DNA of 64,000 bases, from positions 1,743,501 to 1,807,500 of the forward strand of contig NZ_CP070356.1 in the NCBI RefSeq assembly GCF_016919445.1, given 5' to 3'. Source of the DNA: Pseudomonas sp. PDNC002 (GTDB lineage: Bacteria; Pseudomonadota; Gammaproteobacteria; Pseudomonadales; Pseudomonadaceae). This document shows, piece by piece, positions 40,549-49,916 of this stretch (position 1 is the first letter of the stretch; every line of letters starts with the position of its first letter). The notes beneath the pieces were generated by a model, which had not been told where the DNA came from, searched no databases, and was given only the letters and a program-made list of their open reading frames with translations. A program made the position numbers and the translations under genes.

Positions 40549-41658
40549 ATGGCCGAGAATCAGGCAAACGATGTGCTGGTGAGTTTCCGTGGCGTGCAGA
40601 AGAGCTACGACGGCGAATCCCTCATCGTGAAGGACCTCAATCTGGACATTCGCAAAGGCGAATTCCTGACACTGCTGGGGCCGTCCGGTTCCGGCAAGAC
40701 CACCAGCCTGATGATGCTGGCCGGTTTCGAAACTCCGACCGCCGGTGAAATCCAGCTCGCCGGCCGCGCCATCAACAACGTCCCCCCGCACAAGCGCGAC
40801 ATCGGCATGGTGTTCCAGAACTATGCCCTGTTCCCGCACATGACGGTGGCCGAGAACCTGGCCTTCCCGCTCTCCGTGCGCGGCATGAGCAAGACCGATG
40901 TGAGCGAGCGGGTAAAGCGCGCGCTGTCGATGGTCCAGCTCGACTCCTTCTCCGGTCGTTATCCCGCCCAGCTCTCCGGTGGCCAGCAACAGCGTGTGGC
41001 CCTGGCCCGCGCGCTGGTCTTCGAGCCGCAACTGGTGCTGATGGACGAACCTCTGGGTGCGCTGGATAAACAGCTGCGTGAACACATGCAGATGGAGATC
41101 AAGCACATCCACCAGCGCCTGGGCGTCACCGTGGTCTACGTGACCCACGACCAGGGCGAAGCGCTGACCATGTCCGACCGCGTGGCGGTGTTCCACCAGG
41201 GCGAGATCCAGCAGATCGCCCCGCCGGCCGAGCTCTACGAGCACCCGCGCAACTCCTTCGTCGCCAACTTCATCGGCGAGAACAACCGCATTGCCGGCCA
41301 ACTCCAGGCCCGCGATGGCGATCGCTGCACCGTGGGCCTGGCCCGTGGCGAGAAGGTCGAGGCGCTGGCGGTCAACGTCGGCAACGTCGGTGACACCGTC
41401 AGCCTGTCGATCCGCCCTGAGCGCGTGCGCCTCAACGGCCACAGCGAAAACTGCGTGAACCGCTTCTCCGGCCGCGTCGCCGAGTTCATCTACCTGGGTG
41501 ACCACGTGCGCATCCGCCTGGAGGTCTGCGGCCGTACCGATTTCTTCGTCAAACAGCCGATCGCCGAGCTCGACCCCGCGCTCAGTGTTGGCGACGTGGT
41601 TCCGCTGGGCTGGGAAGTCGAGCACGTCCGCGCGCTCGATCCACTGTCCGCGGCGTAA
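40549..41658 (+). CDS. agtA: ABC transporter ATP-binding protein (PotA-like)
   Basis: 369 residues. Walker [14 protein letters not shown]-loop [13 protein letters not shown], signature [15 protein letters not shown], Walker [14 protein letters not shown]-loop VTHDQGEA, and a C-terminal TOBE domain (about 285-365). It energises uptake through the two permeases downstream. The ATG at 40549 is preferred to the GTG one codon earlier because AAAGGTG lies at the better distance. Homologue of PA0603/agtA, whose system in P. aeruginosa imports GABA and 5-aminovalerate. The specificity here is inferred. Confidence 0.93.
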   Translation: MAENQANDVLVSFRGVQKSYDGESLIVKDLNLDIRKGEFLTLLGPSGSGKTTSLMMLAGFETPTAGEIQLAGRAINNVPPHKRDIGMVFQNYALFPHMTVAENLAFPLSVRGMSKTDVSERVKRALSMVQLDSFSGRYPAQLSGGQQQRVALARALVFEPQLVLMDEPLGALDKQLREHMQMEIKHIHQRLGVTVVYVTHDQGEALTMSDRVAVFHQGEIQQIAPPAELYEHPRNSFVANFIGENNRIAGQLQARDGDRCTVGLARGEKVEALAVNVGNVGDTVSLSIRPERVRLNGHSENCVNRFSGRVAEFIYLGDHVRIRLEVCGRTDFFVKQPIAELDPALSVGDVVPLGWEVEHVRALDPLSAA

Positions 41659-41726
41659 CGAAAGCGGACCGGCCACTCCCGGACGCATCCAAGAAAAACA
41701 AACTGCACACTGTGGAGACAACAATA

Positions 41727-42776
41727 ATGTCGAAGTCCTTGAAAGCATCGGGGCTCAAACTCGCAGCGCTGACTCTGGGCGTGGCCTTTGCAGCCCAGTC
41801 CATGGCCGCCACCGACCTGACCGTGGTGTCCTTCGGCGGCGCCAACAAGAACGCCCAGGTGAAGGCGTTCTACGAGCCCTACGAAAAGTCCACTGGCAAC
41901 AAGATCGTCGCCGGCGAATACAACGGCGAGATGGCCAAGGTGAAGGCCATGGTCGACACCAACAGCGTCTCCTGGGACCTGGTGGAAGTCGAATCGCCGG
42001 AACTGGCCCGCGGCTGTGACGAAGGCCTGTTCGAAGAGATCGACCCGGCCATCCTCGGCAAGGCCGAAGACTACGTGCCGGGCGCCGTCAGCAACTGCGG
42101 CGTCGGCTTCTTCGTCTGGTCCACCGTGCTGGCCTACAACGCCGACAAGCTGAAGACCGCTCCGACCAGCTGGGCCGATTTCTGGGATACCAAGCAGTTC
42201 CCGGGCAAGCGCGGCCTGCGCAAGGGCGCCAAGTACACCCTGGAATTCGCCCTGATGGCCGACGGCGTCGCGCCCAAGGACGTCTACAAGGTGCTGGCCA
42301 CCAAGGAAGGCCAGGACCGCGCCTTCAAGAAACTCGACCAGATCAAGCCGAGCATCCAGTGGTGGGAAGCCGGCGCCCAGCCGCCGCAGTACCTCGCCTC
42401 CGGTGACGTGGTCATGAGCTCCGCCTACAACGGCCGCATCGCCGCCGTGCAGAAAGAGAGCAACCTGAAGATCGTCTGGAACGGCGGCATCTACGACTTC
42501 GACGCCTGGGCCATCCCGAAAGGCGCCAAGAAGAAGGACGAGAGCCTCAAGTTCATCGCCTTCTCGGTCCAGCCCGAGCAGCAGAAGACCTACTCCGAGA
42601 ACATCGCCTACGGCCCGGTCAACAAGAACGCCGTACCGCTGCTGAGCAAGGACCTGCTGAAAGACATGCCGACCACCCCGGAAAACATGCAGGGCCAGGT
42701 GGGCATGGACGTGACCTTCTGGGCTGACTACGGCGAGCAGCTGGAACAGCGCTTCAACGCCTGGGCTGCCAAGTAA
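41727..42776 (+). CDS. agtB: ABC transporter periplasmic binding protein (paralogue 2)
   Basis: 349 residues, signal peptide MSKSLKASGLKLAALTLGVAFAAQSMA. PotD-like fold starting TDLTVVSFGGANKNAQVKAFY, with SWADFWDTKQFPGKRGLRKG and MSSAYNGRIAAV. Strongly similar to the binding protein at 39322 over the whole length, so the pair arose by duplication. GGAG at 41713-41716 is a little far from the ATG. It lies between the ATPase and the permeases as in the agtABCD operon. Confidence 0.92.
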   Translation: MSKSLKASGLKLAALTLGVAFAAQSMAATDLTVVSFGGANKNAQVKAFYEPYEKSTGNKIVAGEYNGEMAKVKAMVDTNSVSWDLVEVESPELARGCDEGLFEEIDPAILGKAEDYVPGAVSNCGVGFFVWSTVLAYNADKLKTAPTSWADFWDTKQFPGKRGLRKGAKYTLEFALMADGVAPKDVYKVLATKEGQDRAFKKLDQIKPSIQWWEAGAQPPQYLASGDVVMSSAYNGRIAAVQKESNLKIVWNGGIYDFDAWAIPKGAKKKDESLKFIAFSVQPEQQKTYSENIAYGPVNKNAVPLLSKDLLKDMPTTPENMQGQVGMDVTFWADYGEQLEQRFNAWAAK

Positions 42777-42937
42777 GAGTCGCCGGCAAAACTGTTCTGG
42801 CGTTGTTGCCTGGCCTTGCCGTACTGACAGGTACTGTCTGCGGCCAGGCGCCTAGCCAGAACCGCTTCGCTCAGTTTTGTCGACGACTCGCGTAACGTCC
42901 CCACCGTCGCGGCTGCCCGAGCCGCGATGGACCGGAA

Positions 42938-42963
42938 CCGCCGTTCCCCCTCGCGGCGGTTCC
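42938..42963 (+). other. Intercistronic hairpin between agtB and agtC
   Basis: AACCGCCG-N10-CGGCGGTT in the 241-bp gap after agtB. No T run follows, so an mRNA-stabilising or partial-attenuation role that lowers permease relative to binding protein is more likely than full termination. The rest of 42777-43017 shows no gene. Confidence 0.6.
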
Positions 42964-43017
42964 TCCTGACACCACACCTTGGCCGCTCCCGGGCGGCCCG
43001 TTTTACCGGAGTTCGCT

Positions 43018-44265
43018 ATGGCCACCGCTGTGTCTTTGAACGAGGTCGCCGGCCCCACCCTCAAGCAGCGCCTTGCGCGCGCGGAGCGGATGAACCGTCT
43101 GAAGTCCCAGGCGCTGGTGCTGCCCCTGCTGGTCTTCCTGCTGCTGACCTTCCTGGTGCCCATCGCGGCGCTGCTCTACAAGAGCGTGAACAACCCCGAG
43201 GTCGTCGGCGCGCTGCCGCTGACCGTTAACGCCATCTCCGATTGGGACGGCAAATCGCTGCCCGCGGATGCGGTGTACAAGGCGCTGAGCGACGACCTGG
43301 TCGCCGCGCGCAAGAACCAGACCATCGGTGACCTCTCCAAGCGCCTGAACATGGAACTGGCCGGCTATCGCAGTCTGCTGTCCAAGACCGCCCGCGCATT
43401 GCCGTTCAAGGAGCAGCCGGCGTCGTACAAGGACGCGATGGAAGCCCTCGACGAGCGCTGGGGCGACCCGGCCTACTGGCAGGCGATCCGCCGCAACGCC
43501 AGCTCCGTCACTCCTTATTACCTGCTGGCGGCACTCGATCACCGCATCGACGACCTGGGCGAGATCGCCCGCGCCACGCCTGACCAGTCGATCTACCTGG
43601 ACATCTTCGCCCGGACCTTCTGGATGGGCGCGGTGATCACCCTGATCTGCCTGGCGCTGGCCTACCCGCTGGCCTACCTGCTGGCGATCCTGCCGACCCG
43701 CAAATCCAACCTGCTGATGATCATGGTGCTGCTGCCGTTCTGGACCTCGATCCTGGTGCGTGTCGCCGCGTGGATCGTGCTGTTGCAGTCGGGCGGCCTG
43801 ATCAACGGCGCGCTACTGAAGATGGGCCTGATCGACCAGCCGCTGCAGCTCGTGTTCAACCGCACCGGCGTGTACATCTCCATGGTCCACATCATGCTGC
43901 CGTTCATGATCCTGCCGATCTACAGCGTGATGAAGGGCATTTCCCCCAGCTACATGCGTGCGGCGATTTCCCTGGGCTGCCACCCGTTCGCCAGCTTCTG
44001 GAAGGTCTACTTCCCGCAGACCGTGGCCGGTGTCGGCGCCGGTTGCCTGCTGGTGTTCATCCTGTCGATCGGCTACTACATCACCCCGGCGCTGCTGGGC
44101 AGCCCGAACGACCAGATGGTCAGCTACTTCGTCGCCTTCTACACCAACACCACCATCAACTGGGGCATGGCCACGGCCCTGGGCGGCCTGCTGCTGTTCG
44201 CCACCCTGGTGCTCTACGTGATCTATGGCTGGCTGGTGGGCGCGAGCCGCCTGCGCCTGGGCTGA
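43018..44265 (+). CDS. agtC: ABC transporter permease (PotB-like)
   Basis: 415 residues with about six membrane helices. It begins MATAVSLNEVAGPTLKQRL; after helix 1 (LVLPLLVFLLLTFLVPIAALLY) comes an unusually long periplasmic loop of about 130 residues (about 62-195), and then the transport domain with the EAA-type loop around AAISLGCHPFASFWKVYFPQ. It forms the translocation channel with the next gene product. The long loop is characteristic of this subgroup of PotB relatives. Confidence 0.92.
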   Translation: MATAVSLNEVAGPTLKQRLARAERMNRLKSQALVLPLLVFLLLTFLVPIAALLYKSVNNPEVVGALPLTVNAISDWDGKSLPADAVYKALSDDLVAARKNQTIGDLSKRLNMELAGYRSLLSKTARALPFKEQPASYKDAMEALDERWGDPAYWQAIRRNASSVTPYYLLAALDHRIDDLGEIARATPDQSIYLDIFARTFWMGAVITLICLALAYPLAYLLAILPTRKSNLLMIMVLLPFWTSILVRVAAWIVLLQSGGLINGALLKMGLIDQPLQLVFNRTGVYISMVHIMLPFMILPIYSVMKGISPSYMRAAISLGCHPFASFWKVYFPQTVAGVGAGCLLVFILSIGYYITPALLGSPNDQMVSYFVAFYTNTTINWGMATALGGLLLFATLVLYVIYGWLVGASRLRLG

Positions 44266-44278
44266 GGAGAATAAGAAG

Positions 44279-45106
44279 ATGCTGAGTCCCTACATGTCCC
44301 CGGTCGAGCGCGTGTGGTTCTACACCCTGCGCATCCTCTGCGGCCTGATCTTGCTGTTCCTGGTGCTGCCGGTGCTGGTCATCGTGCCGCTGTCGTTCAA
44401 CTCCGGCACCTTCCTGGTCTACCCGCTGCAGGGTTTCTCCCTGCGCTGGTACGCCGACTTCTTCAACTCCGCCGAGTGGATGCGTGCGCTGACCAACAGC
44501 ATCATCGTCGCCCCGGCGGCCACCGTGCTGGCGATGGTCTTCGGCACCCTGGCGTCGATCGGCCTGACCCGCGGCGAGTTCCGCGGCAAGGCGCTGATCA
44601 TGAGCCTGGTGATCTCGCCGATGGTCGTGCCGGTGGTGATCATCGGCGTGGCGAGCTACCTGTTCTTCGCGCCGCTGGGCCTGGGCAACAGCTACATCTC
44701 GCTGATCATCGTCCACGCGGTGCTCGGTGTGCCGTTCGTGATCATCACCGTGTCGGCCACCCTGCAGGGCTTCAACTACAACCTGGTGCGCGCCGCCGCC
44801 AGCCTGGGCGCGCCGCCGGTGCTGACCTTCTTCAAGGTCACCCTGCCGCTGATCGCTCCGGGCGTGATTTCCGGTGCGTTGTTCGCCTTCGCCACGTCCT
44901 TCGATGAAGTGGTGGTGACCCTGTTCCTCGCCGGCCCTGAGCAAGCGACGTTGCCGCGCCAGATGTTCAGCGGCATCCGCGAGAACCTCAGCCCGACCAT
45001 TGCCGCCGCGGCGACCCTGCTGATCGGTTTCTCCGTCCTGCTCCTGCTGACCCTCGAGTGGCTGCGCGGCCGCAGCGAGAAACTGCGTACCGCCCCGACT
45101 TCCTGA
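44279..45106 (+). CDS. agtD: ABC transporter permease (PotC-like)
   Basis: 275 residues, six helices, with the EAA loop VRAAASLGAPPVLTFFKVTLPLIAPG. GAGGAG about 10 nt upstream of ATG. It pairs with AgtC and receives energy from AgtA. Last gene of the transporter operon; 45107-45299 then holds the rpe promoter region, where I see no further gene. Confidence 0.92.
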   Translation: MLSPYMSPVERVWFYTLRILCGLILLFLVLPVLVIVPLSFNSGTFLVYPLQGFSLRWYADFFNSAEWMRALTNSIIVAPAATVLAMVFGTLASIGLTRGEFRGKALIMSLVISPMVVPVVIIGVASYLFFAPLGLGNSYISLIIVHAVLGVPFVIITVSATLQGFNYNLVRAAASLGAPPVLTFFKVTLPLIAPGVISGALFAFATSFDEVVVTLFLAGPEQATLPRQMFSGIRENLSPTIAAAATLLIGFSVLLLLTLEWLRGRSEKLRTAPTS

Positions 45107-45299
45107 GTTCACAGTGTTTCGCGGACGGTTCCGTCGCCGTGCTCACCCACGGCGGCGGGATCGATCCGCGATCTTTTTTTGCCCTCCGATTTTCCCCGCC
45201 AATCTCGCACTTTCCGCTCGACCATCGGTCGAATCCCCCTCGTGCCGCGTGAGCGGCTACAATGCGCGCCATCCGTGATATCGCCCACAGAGGTGCGCC

Positions 45300-45974
45300 A
45301 TGCAACCCTACGCCATCGCTCCGTCGATCCTGTCCGCCGACTTCGCCCGCCTGGGTGAGGACGTCGACAAGGTGCTCGCCGCCGGTGCCGACATCGTCCA
45401 CTTCGACGTGATGGACAACCACTACGTGCCGAACCTGACCATCGGCCCGATGGTCTGCACGGCCCTGCGCAAGTACGGCGTCACCGCGCCCATCGACGTG
45501 CACCTGATGGTTTCCCCGGTGGACCGCATCATCGGCGACTTCATCGAAGCCGGCGCCACCTACATCACCTTCCACCCCGAAGCTACCCAGCACATCGACC
45601 GTTCCCTGCAACTGATCAAGGACGGTGGCTGCAAGGCCGGCCTGGTGTTCAACCCGGCCACCTCGCTGGAAGCGCTCAAGTACGTGATGGACAAGATCGA
45701 CATGGTCCTGCTGATGAGCGTGAACCCCGGCTTCGGCGGGCAGAAGTTCATCCCCGGCACCCTCGACAAGCTGCGCGAAGCCCGCGCGCTGATCGACGCT
45801 TCCGGCCGCGATATCCGTCTGGAAATCGACGGCGGGGTGAACGTGAAGAACATTCGTGAGATCGCCGCTGCTGGTGCCGACACCTTCGTCGCTGGCTCCG
45901 CCATCTTCAACGCACCGGACTACGCCGAGGTCATCCGCGCCATGCATGCCGAGCTGGCGCAGGCGCGCAAGTGA
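45300..45974 (+). CDS. rpe: Ribulose-phosphate 3-epimerase
   Basis: 224 residues, TIM barrel: [16 protein letters not shown], metal-binding [17 protein letters not shown] (family usually VMDGH/VMDNH), [22 protein letters not shown] and EIDGGVN. It interconverts ribulose-5-P and xylulose-5-P in the pentose phosphate pathway. Its stop overlaps the gph start by one base (TGATG). The order rpe-gph-trpE is the typical Pseudomonas arrangement. Confidence 0.97.
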   Translation: MQPYAIAPSILSADFARLGEDVDKVLAAGADIVHFDVMDNHYVPNLTIGPMVCTALRKYGVTAPIDVHLMVSPVDRIIGDFIEAGATYITFHPEATQHIDRSLQLIKDGGCKAGLVFNPATSLEALKYVMDKIDMVLLMSVNPGFGGQKFIPGTLDKLREARALIDASGRDIRLEIDGGVNVKNIREIAAAGADTFVAGSAIFNAPDYAEVIRAMHAELAQARK

Positions 45975-46792
45975 TGAGCGCTGCACAACTGCCGTTCGCC
46001 GGGCTGCCGCGCCTGGTGATGTTCGACCTGGACGGCACCCTGGTGGATTCGGTCCCCGACCTCGCTGCGGCGGTGGACAAGATGCTGCTGGCGCTCGGGC
46101 GCCAGCCGGCCGGCCTGGACGCGGTGCGTCACTGGGTCGGTAACGGAGCGCGCGTGCTGGTGCGCCGCGCGCTGGCGGGCGACATCGAGCATGACAGTGT
46201 CAGCGAGGAAGAGACCGAGCGCGCACTGGAACTCTTCATGGACGCCTACGCCGACAGTCATGCGCTGACCGTGGTCTATCCCGGCGTCATCGAGACCCTG
46301 AAGTGGCTGAAGAAGCGCGGCGTCGAGCTGGCGTTGATCACCAACAAGCCCGAGCGCTTCGTCGCGCCCCTGCTGGACGAGATGAAGCTGGGCAAGTTCT
46401 TCCGCTGGATCATCGGTGGCGACACCCTGCCGCAGCAGAAACCCGATCCGGCCGCGCTGCTGTTCGTGATGAAGATGGCCGGCGTGTCGGCGGAGCAGGC
46501 GCTGTTCGTCGGCGACTCGCGCAACGATATCCTCGCCGCCAAGGCCGCCGGCGTACGCAGCGTGGGCCTGAGCTACGGCTACAACCACGGACGGCCCATC
46601 GCCGAGGAAACCCCGACGCTGGTGCTGGACGATCTGCGCCATCTGCTGCCTTGCTTCGACTCGGGCAAAGCGATAGTGTTGCCCGACTCCGCTTCAAAAC
46701 CCGCTCAGCGAGACAGCACCGTGGAAACGGCTCCCCACACACTCTGGATGAAAGTCATCAAGGCCCTGGCCCGCTGGCGCTGGCGCGCCTGA
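45974..46792 (+). CDS. gph: Phosphoglycolate phosphatase
   Basis: 272 residues, HAD superfamily: MFDLDGTLVDSVPDL (nucleophile Asp), ITNKPERF, and VGDSRNDILAAKAAG. It removes 2-phosphoglycolate formed during DNA repair. The C-terminal tail after about residue 225 is not part of the HAD fold and ends HTLWMKVIKALARWRWRA, unusually rich in Trp just before trpE. This tail may exist because it encodes a regulatory leader (see the separate entry). Confidence 0.95.
   Translation: MSAAQLPFAGLPRLVMFDLDGTLVDSVPDLAAAVDKMLLALGRQPAGLDAVRHWVGNGARVLVRRALAGDIEHDSVSEEETERALELFMDAYADSHALTVVYPGVIETLKWLKKRGVELALITNKPERFVAPLLDEMKLGKFFRWIIGGDTLPQQKPDPAALLFVMKMAGVSAEQALFVGDSRNDILAAKAAGVRSVGLSYGYNHGRPIAEETPTLVLDDLRHLLPCFDSGKAIVLPDSASKPAQRDSTVETAPHTLWMKVIKALARWRWRA
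46748..46792 (+). promoter_or_regulatory. Candidate Trp leader reading frame embedded in the gph 3' end
   Basis: In-frame ATG at 46748 gives MKVIKALARWRWRA, with two Trp codons separated by one codon; a third Trp codon precedes the ATG. It ends 75 bp before the trpE start. Downstream GCCGG-N5-CCGGC (46803-46817) and a CCTC/GAGG pairing over the trpE ribosome site (about 46846-46861) are possible switch structures. No T run is present, so classical transcription termination is not evident. Read as a leader peptide sensing charged tRNA-Trp this is inference. Confidence 0.45.
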
Positions 46793-46867
46793 CATCCTTT
46801 CGGCCGGTACGCCCGGCACGTGTGTGCACCTCTTGTCCGTATTCCTCCTCATTCCACGAGGCTGATC

Positions 46868-48361
46868 ATGACCCGCGAAGAATTCCAGCGCCTGGCCGCC
46901 GAAGGCTATAACCGTATTCCGCTCACCTGCGAAACCCTGGCTGACTTCGACACCCCGCTGTCGATCTACCTGAAGCTCGCCGATGGCGCCAACACCTACC
47001 TGCTCGAGTCCGTTCAGGGCGGCGAGAAGTGGGGCCGTTATTCCATCATCGGCCTGCCCAGCCGCACCGTGCTGCGCGTCTATGGCCATCAGGCAAGCAT
47101 CAAGGTCGACGGCGTCGAGACCGAGAGCTTCGAATGCGCCGATCCGCTGGCCTTCGTCGAGGAGTTCAAGGAGCGCTACCGCGTGCCGACCATCGCCGGT
47201 CTGCCGCGCTTCAACGGCGGCCTGGTGGGTTACTTCGGCTATGACTGCGTGCGCTACGTCGAGCAGCGCCTGGCGCAGTGCCCGAACCCGGACCCGCTGA
47301 ATAATCCGGACATCCTGCTGATGGTGTCCGACGCGGTAGTCGTGTTCGACAACCTGGCCGGCAAGATGCACGCGATCGTTCTCGCCGACCCAGCCCAGGC
47401 CGACGCCTACGACAAGGGCCTGGCGCAATTGGATGAACTGCTGGAGCGCCTGCGCCAGCCGATCACCCCGCGCCGCGGCCTGGACTTCAGCGCGGTCAAC
47501 GCGCCGGAGCCGCAGTTCCGCGCCAGCTTCACCCGCGAGGACTACGAGCGGGCGGTGGATACCGTGAAGGAGTACATCCTCGCCGGTGACTGCATGCAGG
47601 TCGTGCCGTCGCAGCGCATGTCCATCGACTTCAGCGCCGCGCCCATCGACCTGTACCGCGCGCTGCGCTGCTTCAACCCGACGCCGTACATGTACTTCTT
47701 CAACTTCGGCGACTTCCATGTTGTCGGCAGCTCGCCGGAAGTGCTGGTGCGTGTCGAAGATGGCGAAGTCACCGTGCGCCCCATCGCCGGTACCCGCCCG
47801 CGTGGCGCGACCGAAGAAGCCGACCGCGCGCTGGAAGAGGACCTGCTGTCCGACGCCAAGGAAATCGCCGAGCACCTGATGCTCATCGACTTGGGCCGCA
47901 ACGACGTCGGTCGCGTGTCGCAGACCGGCAGCGTGAAGGTCACCGAACAGATGGTCATCGAGCGCTACTCCAACGTCATGCACATCGTTTCCAACGTGAA
48001 CGGCCAGCTCAAGCCGGAGCTCTCGGCGATGGACGCCCTGCGCGCCATCCTGCCGGCCGGCACCCTGTCCGGCGCGCCGAAGATCCGCGCCATGGAAATC
48101 ATCGACGAGCTGGAGCCGGTCAAGCGTGGCGTCTACGGCGGTGCCGTGGGCTATCTCGCGTGGAACGGCAACATGGATACCGCCATCGCCATCCGCACCG
48201 CGGTGATCAAGAATGGCGAACTCCACGTCCAGGCCGGTGGCGGTATCGTCGCCGACTCCGTACCGGCAGCCGAGTGGGAAGAAACCATCAACAAGCGCCG
48301 CGCGATGTTCCGGGCCGTGGCGCTGGCTGAGCATACTGCCAAGGTGTATGGCCGCGATTGA
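46868..48361 (+). CDS. trpE: Anthranilate synthase component I
   Basis: 497 residues. The feedback-site LLES motif appears in [18 protein letters not shown]. Chorismate-binding domain at the C-terminus with [22 protein letters not shown], and [19 protein letters not shown]. With TrpG it makes anthranilate from chorismate and glutamine. Its partner trpG is not in the window; in P. aeruginosa it lies beyond the pyocin cluster, so the tailocin locus probably splits trpE from trpGDC here too. Strong terminator follows. Confidence 0.97.
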   Translation: MTREEFQRLAAEGYNRIPLTCETLADFDTPLSIYLKLADGANTYLLESVQGGEKWGRYSIIGLPSRTVLRVYGHQASIKVDGVETESFECADPLAFVEEFKERYRVPTIAGLPRFNGGLVGYFGYDCVRYVEQRLAQCPNPDPLNNPDILLMVSDAVVVFDNLAGKMHAIVLADPAQADAYDKGLAQLDELLERLRQPITPRRGLDFSAVNAPEPQFRASFTREDYERAVDTVKEYILAGDCMQVVPSQRMSIDFSAAPIDLYRALRCFNPTPYMYFFNFGDFHVVGSSPEVLVRVEDGEVTVRPIAGTRPRGATEEADRALEEDLLSDAKEIAEHLMLIDLGRNDVGRVSQTGSVKVTEQMVIERYSNVMHIVSNVNGQLKPELSAMDALRAILPAGTLSGAPKIRAMEIIDELEPVKRGVYGGAVGYLAWNGNMDTAIAIRTAVIKNGELHVQAGGGIVADSVPAAEWEETINKRRAMFRAVALAEHTAKVYGRD

Positions 48362-48376
48362 GTTCGTGGTTGGATG

Positions 48377-48405
48377 AAAAGCCCCGCTTCGGCGGGGCTT
48401 TTTCT
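48377..48405 (+). terminator. trpE terminator
   Basis: AAAAGCCCCGC-TTCG-GCGGGGCTTTTT, with a stable UUCG tetraloop and a T-rich tail, 15 bp after the trpE stop. Confidence 0.95.
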
Positions 48406-48409
48406 TTTC

Positions 48410-48480
48410 GTAGGAGCGGACTCCGTCCGCGATAGCTACGAGCCGCGCCGGGAGCCATCGCGGACGGAGTCCGCTCCTAC
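48410..48480. repeat. REP-like perfect 24-bp inverted pair
   Basis: Arms 48410-48433 and 48457-48480 are perfect inverted copies (beginning GTAGGAGCGGACTCCGTCC) with a 23-bp spacer. Most intact of the three copies of this family in the window. It lies between trpE and the left end of the tailocin locus. Confidence 0.93.
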
Positions 48481-48540
48481 AGGTTCAAGAGCTTCTCCCC
48501 CTCGCCTTGGCGCCGCGCTCCCTCAAACGGGAGAGAGGCA

Positions 48541-48622
48541 GCGTTCCATGCAGGATGAAACCACAATGTCAGCCGTCACATTCTGCCCCCTCTCCCTCTG
48601 GGAGAGGGTTGGGGTGAGGGCT
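48541..48622. repeat. Single diverged relative of the 70-bp repeat unit
   Basis: CAGGATGAAACCACAATGTC resembles the GCAGAATGAAACCCTGGCGTC start of the array at 996-1324. It is followed by the same palindrome CCCTCTCCC-TCT-GGGAGAGGG (48588-48608) and GGGGTGAGGG end. A single-copy element of the same family, next to prtN. Confidence 0.75.
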
Positions 48623-48668
48623 GTTCATCGCTGAGGAGCCTGGCCGGTGGCTCTTGTAGAAATCCTGC

Positions 48669-48995
48669 TCACCCCGCCTGCCGCGCCTCAACCACCTGCA
48701 GATTCGCCTTGCGCTGAACCAGGGCGGCATTCGCCTGCAGCGAGCGCTCCTCCACGTAGGCGGCGAGGTGGTCCACTGCGACGTACTGCATCGCCTTGTG
48801 GCTGTCATCCAGCGTGGTCACCGGCAGGGCGATGCGCCCGCAGGACAGCGCCTTGCTGAAGTTCTCCCGGTTCAGGTTGCGGAACCAGCGCTCGCGTACC
48901 TGTTCCAGCGGCACCAGGACGTCCCCGAAAATCTGATAGACCAGGCTCACCGTCTCCGGGCGCGGGGCGGGGCGAATATCGGCGGTCGACTGCAT
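48669..48995 (-). CDS. prtN: Pyocin activator protein PrtN
   Basis: 108 residues, PyocinActivator family: [53 protein letters not shown], then [14 protein letters not shown]. In P. aeruginosa PrtN binds P-boxes and turns on R-, F- and S-pyocin genes. Start [11 protein letters not shown] has AGGAGA upstream. It reads away from prtR, separated by a terminator, and is driven by a sigma-70-type promoter covered by an operator-like repeat. Order trpE-prtN-prtR-ptrB equals P. aeruginosa. Confidence 0.93.
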   Translation of the reverse strand: MQSTADIRPAPRPETVSLVYQIFGDVLVPLEQVRERWFRNLNRENFSKALSCGRIALPVTTLDDSHKAMQYVAVDHLAAYVEERSLQANAALVQRKANLQVVEARQAG

Positions 48996-49032
48996 GGGAC
49001 TCTCCTGTTCCGATGGTTGTGGCGACAGAACC

Positions 49033-49062
49033 AAATATAGCAAAGGTTGTATTTTTCTTCAA
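49033..49062 (-). promoter_or_regulatory. prtN promoter with overlapping PrtR operator candidate
   Basis: Minus strand TTGAAG (49062-49057), 17-bp spacer, TATATT (49039-49034). A 22-bp inverted repeat, AAATATAGC-N4-GTTGTATTT (49033-49054), covers the -10 and most of the spacer. The same half-site and spacing occur between prtR and ptrB. Its placement fits direct repression of prtN by PrtR, as known for P. aeruginosa. Operator assignment is inference. Confidence 0.75.
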
Positions 49063-49077
49063 TCGCCGCGCAAAGAA

Positions 49078-49102
49078 AACCCCGCCGAAGCGGGGTTCTT
49101 TT
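49078..49102 (-). terminator. prtR terminator
   Basis: AACCCCGC-CGAA-GCGGGGTT with T-rich flanks on both strands (TTTTCTTT on the minus side). It lies between the prtR stop (49116) and the prtN promoter, keeping the repressor and activator as separate transcripts. Confidence 0.85.
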
Positions 49103-49115
49103 CCTGCGCAATGGC

Positions 49116-49886
49116 TCAGCGAACCAGGGTCGGCGCGCGGCGATGACGCACCGTGGACCACCAGAACACCCAGCCGATCATGCGGATCTGTCCGCTGTCG
49201 AACTGCTCCGGCGGGTACTCCTCGTCGGGGTATTCATCACGGTTGAAGCTGCGCAGGCGGATGCCGCCGCCGGGCAGGCGATAGACGAACTTCACCCGCA
49301 GCATGCCTTCGTGCTCCAGGGCGTAGATCTCGCCGTCGGTGATGTGCGTGGTGGCCGTGTCGATGCCAATGGTGGAGCCATCCATGATCAGCGGCTCCAT
49401 GCTGTTGCCGGTGAGCTGGGCGCAGATCGCCGCCGCCGGATCGACCCCCGCGGCGCGCAGGGTGGCGTACGAGAAGCGCAGCTTGCGCCCCTCTATCTCG
49501 CGTACTGCGGTACGGCCGGCGCCGGCCGCCAGCTCCACTTCCTTGTACAGGCGTAGTTCCACTTCGTCCTCGTCCAGCGGCGTATCGCTATCCCATGGGT
49601 GCAGCGGTTCCAGTTGCAGCGGGCTGCCATCGACCGGTCGCATCACCGGTGCGCTGGCGCTTGCCGTCGGTGTGCCTTCGCCGGTGGCCAGCCAGGTCGG
49701 CGAGACGCCCAGGGCGCTGGCGATCTCGATCAGCTTGCGCGTGCTCTGCGCTTTCCCCGAGGTCAGCTTGTGGATGGTGTTCTGCGAAACCCCGGCGGCT
49801 TCGGCCAGTGTTTCCTGCTTCAGGTTACGCGAGGCCATCGCCTGTTTGAGGCGGTCTGCCAGCGTCGATGAGGGTGAGTTTTCCAT
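49116..49886 (-). CDS. prtR: CI/LexA-like pyocin repressor PrtR
   Basis: 256 residues, the same length as P. aeruginosa PrtR. Helix-turn-helix domain at 10-65 (LKQETLAEAAGVSQNTIHKLTSGKA). S24 autoprotease domain follows: the cleavage site is probably the AG in LAAGAGRTAV (about 133-136), catalytic Ser in GNSMEPLI, catalytic Lys in RVKFVYRL. After DNA damage RecA should promote self-cleavage and release prtN and ptrB. GGAGG lies 13 bases upstream of ATG. Faces ptrB across a tandem-operator region. Confidence 0.94.
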   Translation of the reverse strand: MENSPSSTLADRLKQAMASRNLKQETLAEAAGVSQNTIHKLTSGKAQSTRKLIEIASALGVSPTWLATGEGTPTASASAPVMRPVDGSPLQLEPLHPWDSDTPLDEDEVELRLYKEVELAAGAGRTAVREIEGRKLRFSYATLRAAGVDPAAAICAQLTGNSMEPLIMDGSTIGIDTATTHITDGEIYALEHEGMLRVKFVYRLPGGGIRLRSFNRDEYPDEEYPPEQFDSGQIRMIGWVFWWSTVRHRRAPTLVR

Positions 49887-49916
49887 GGGGGCACTCTACC
49901 TCCTGGGTTGTAGGCT

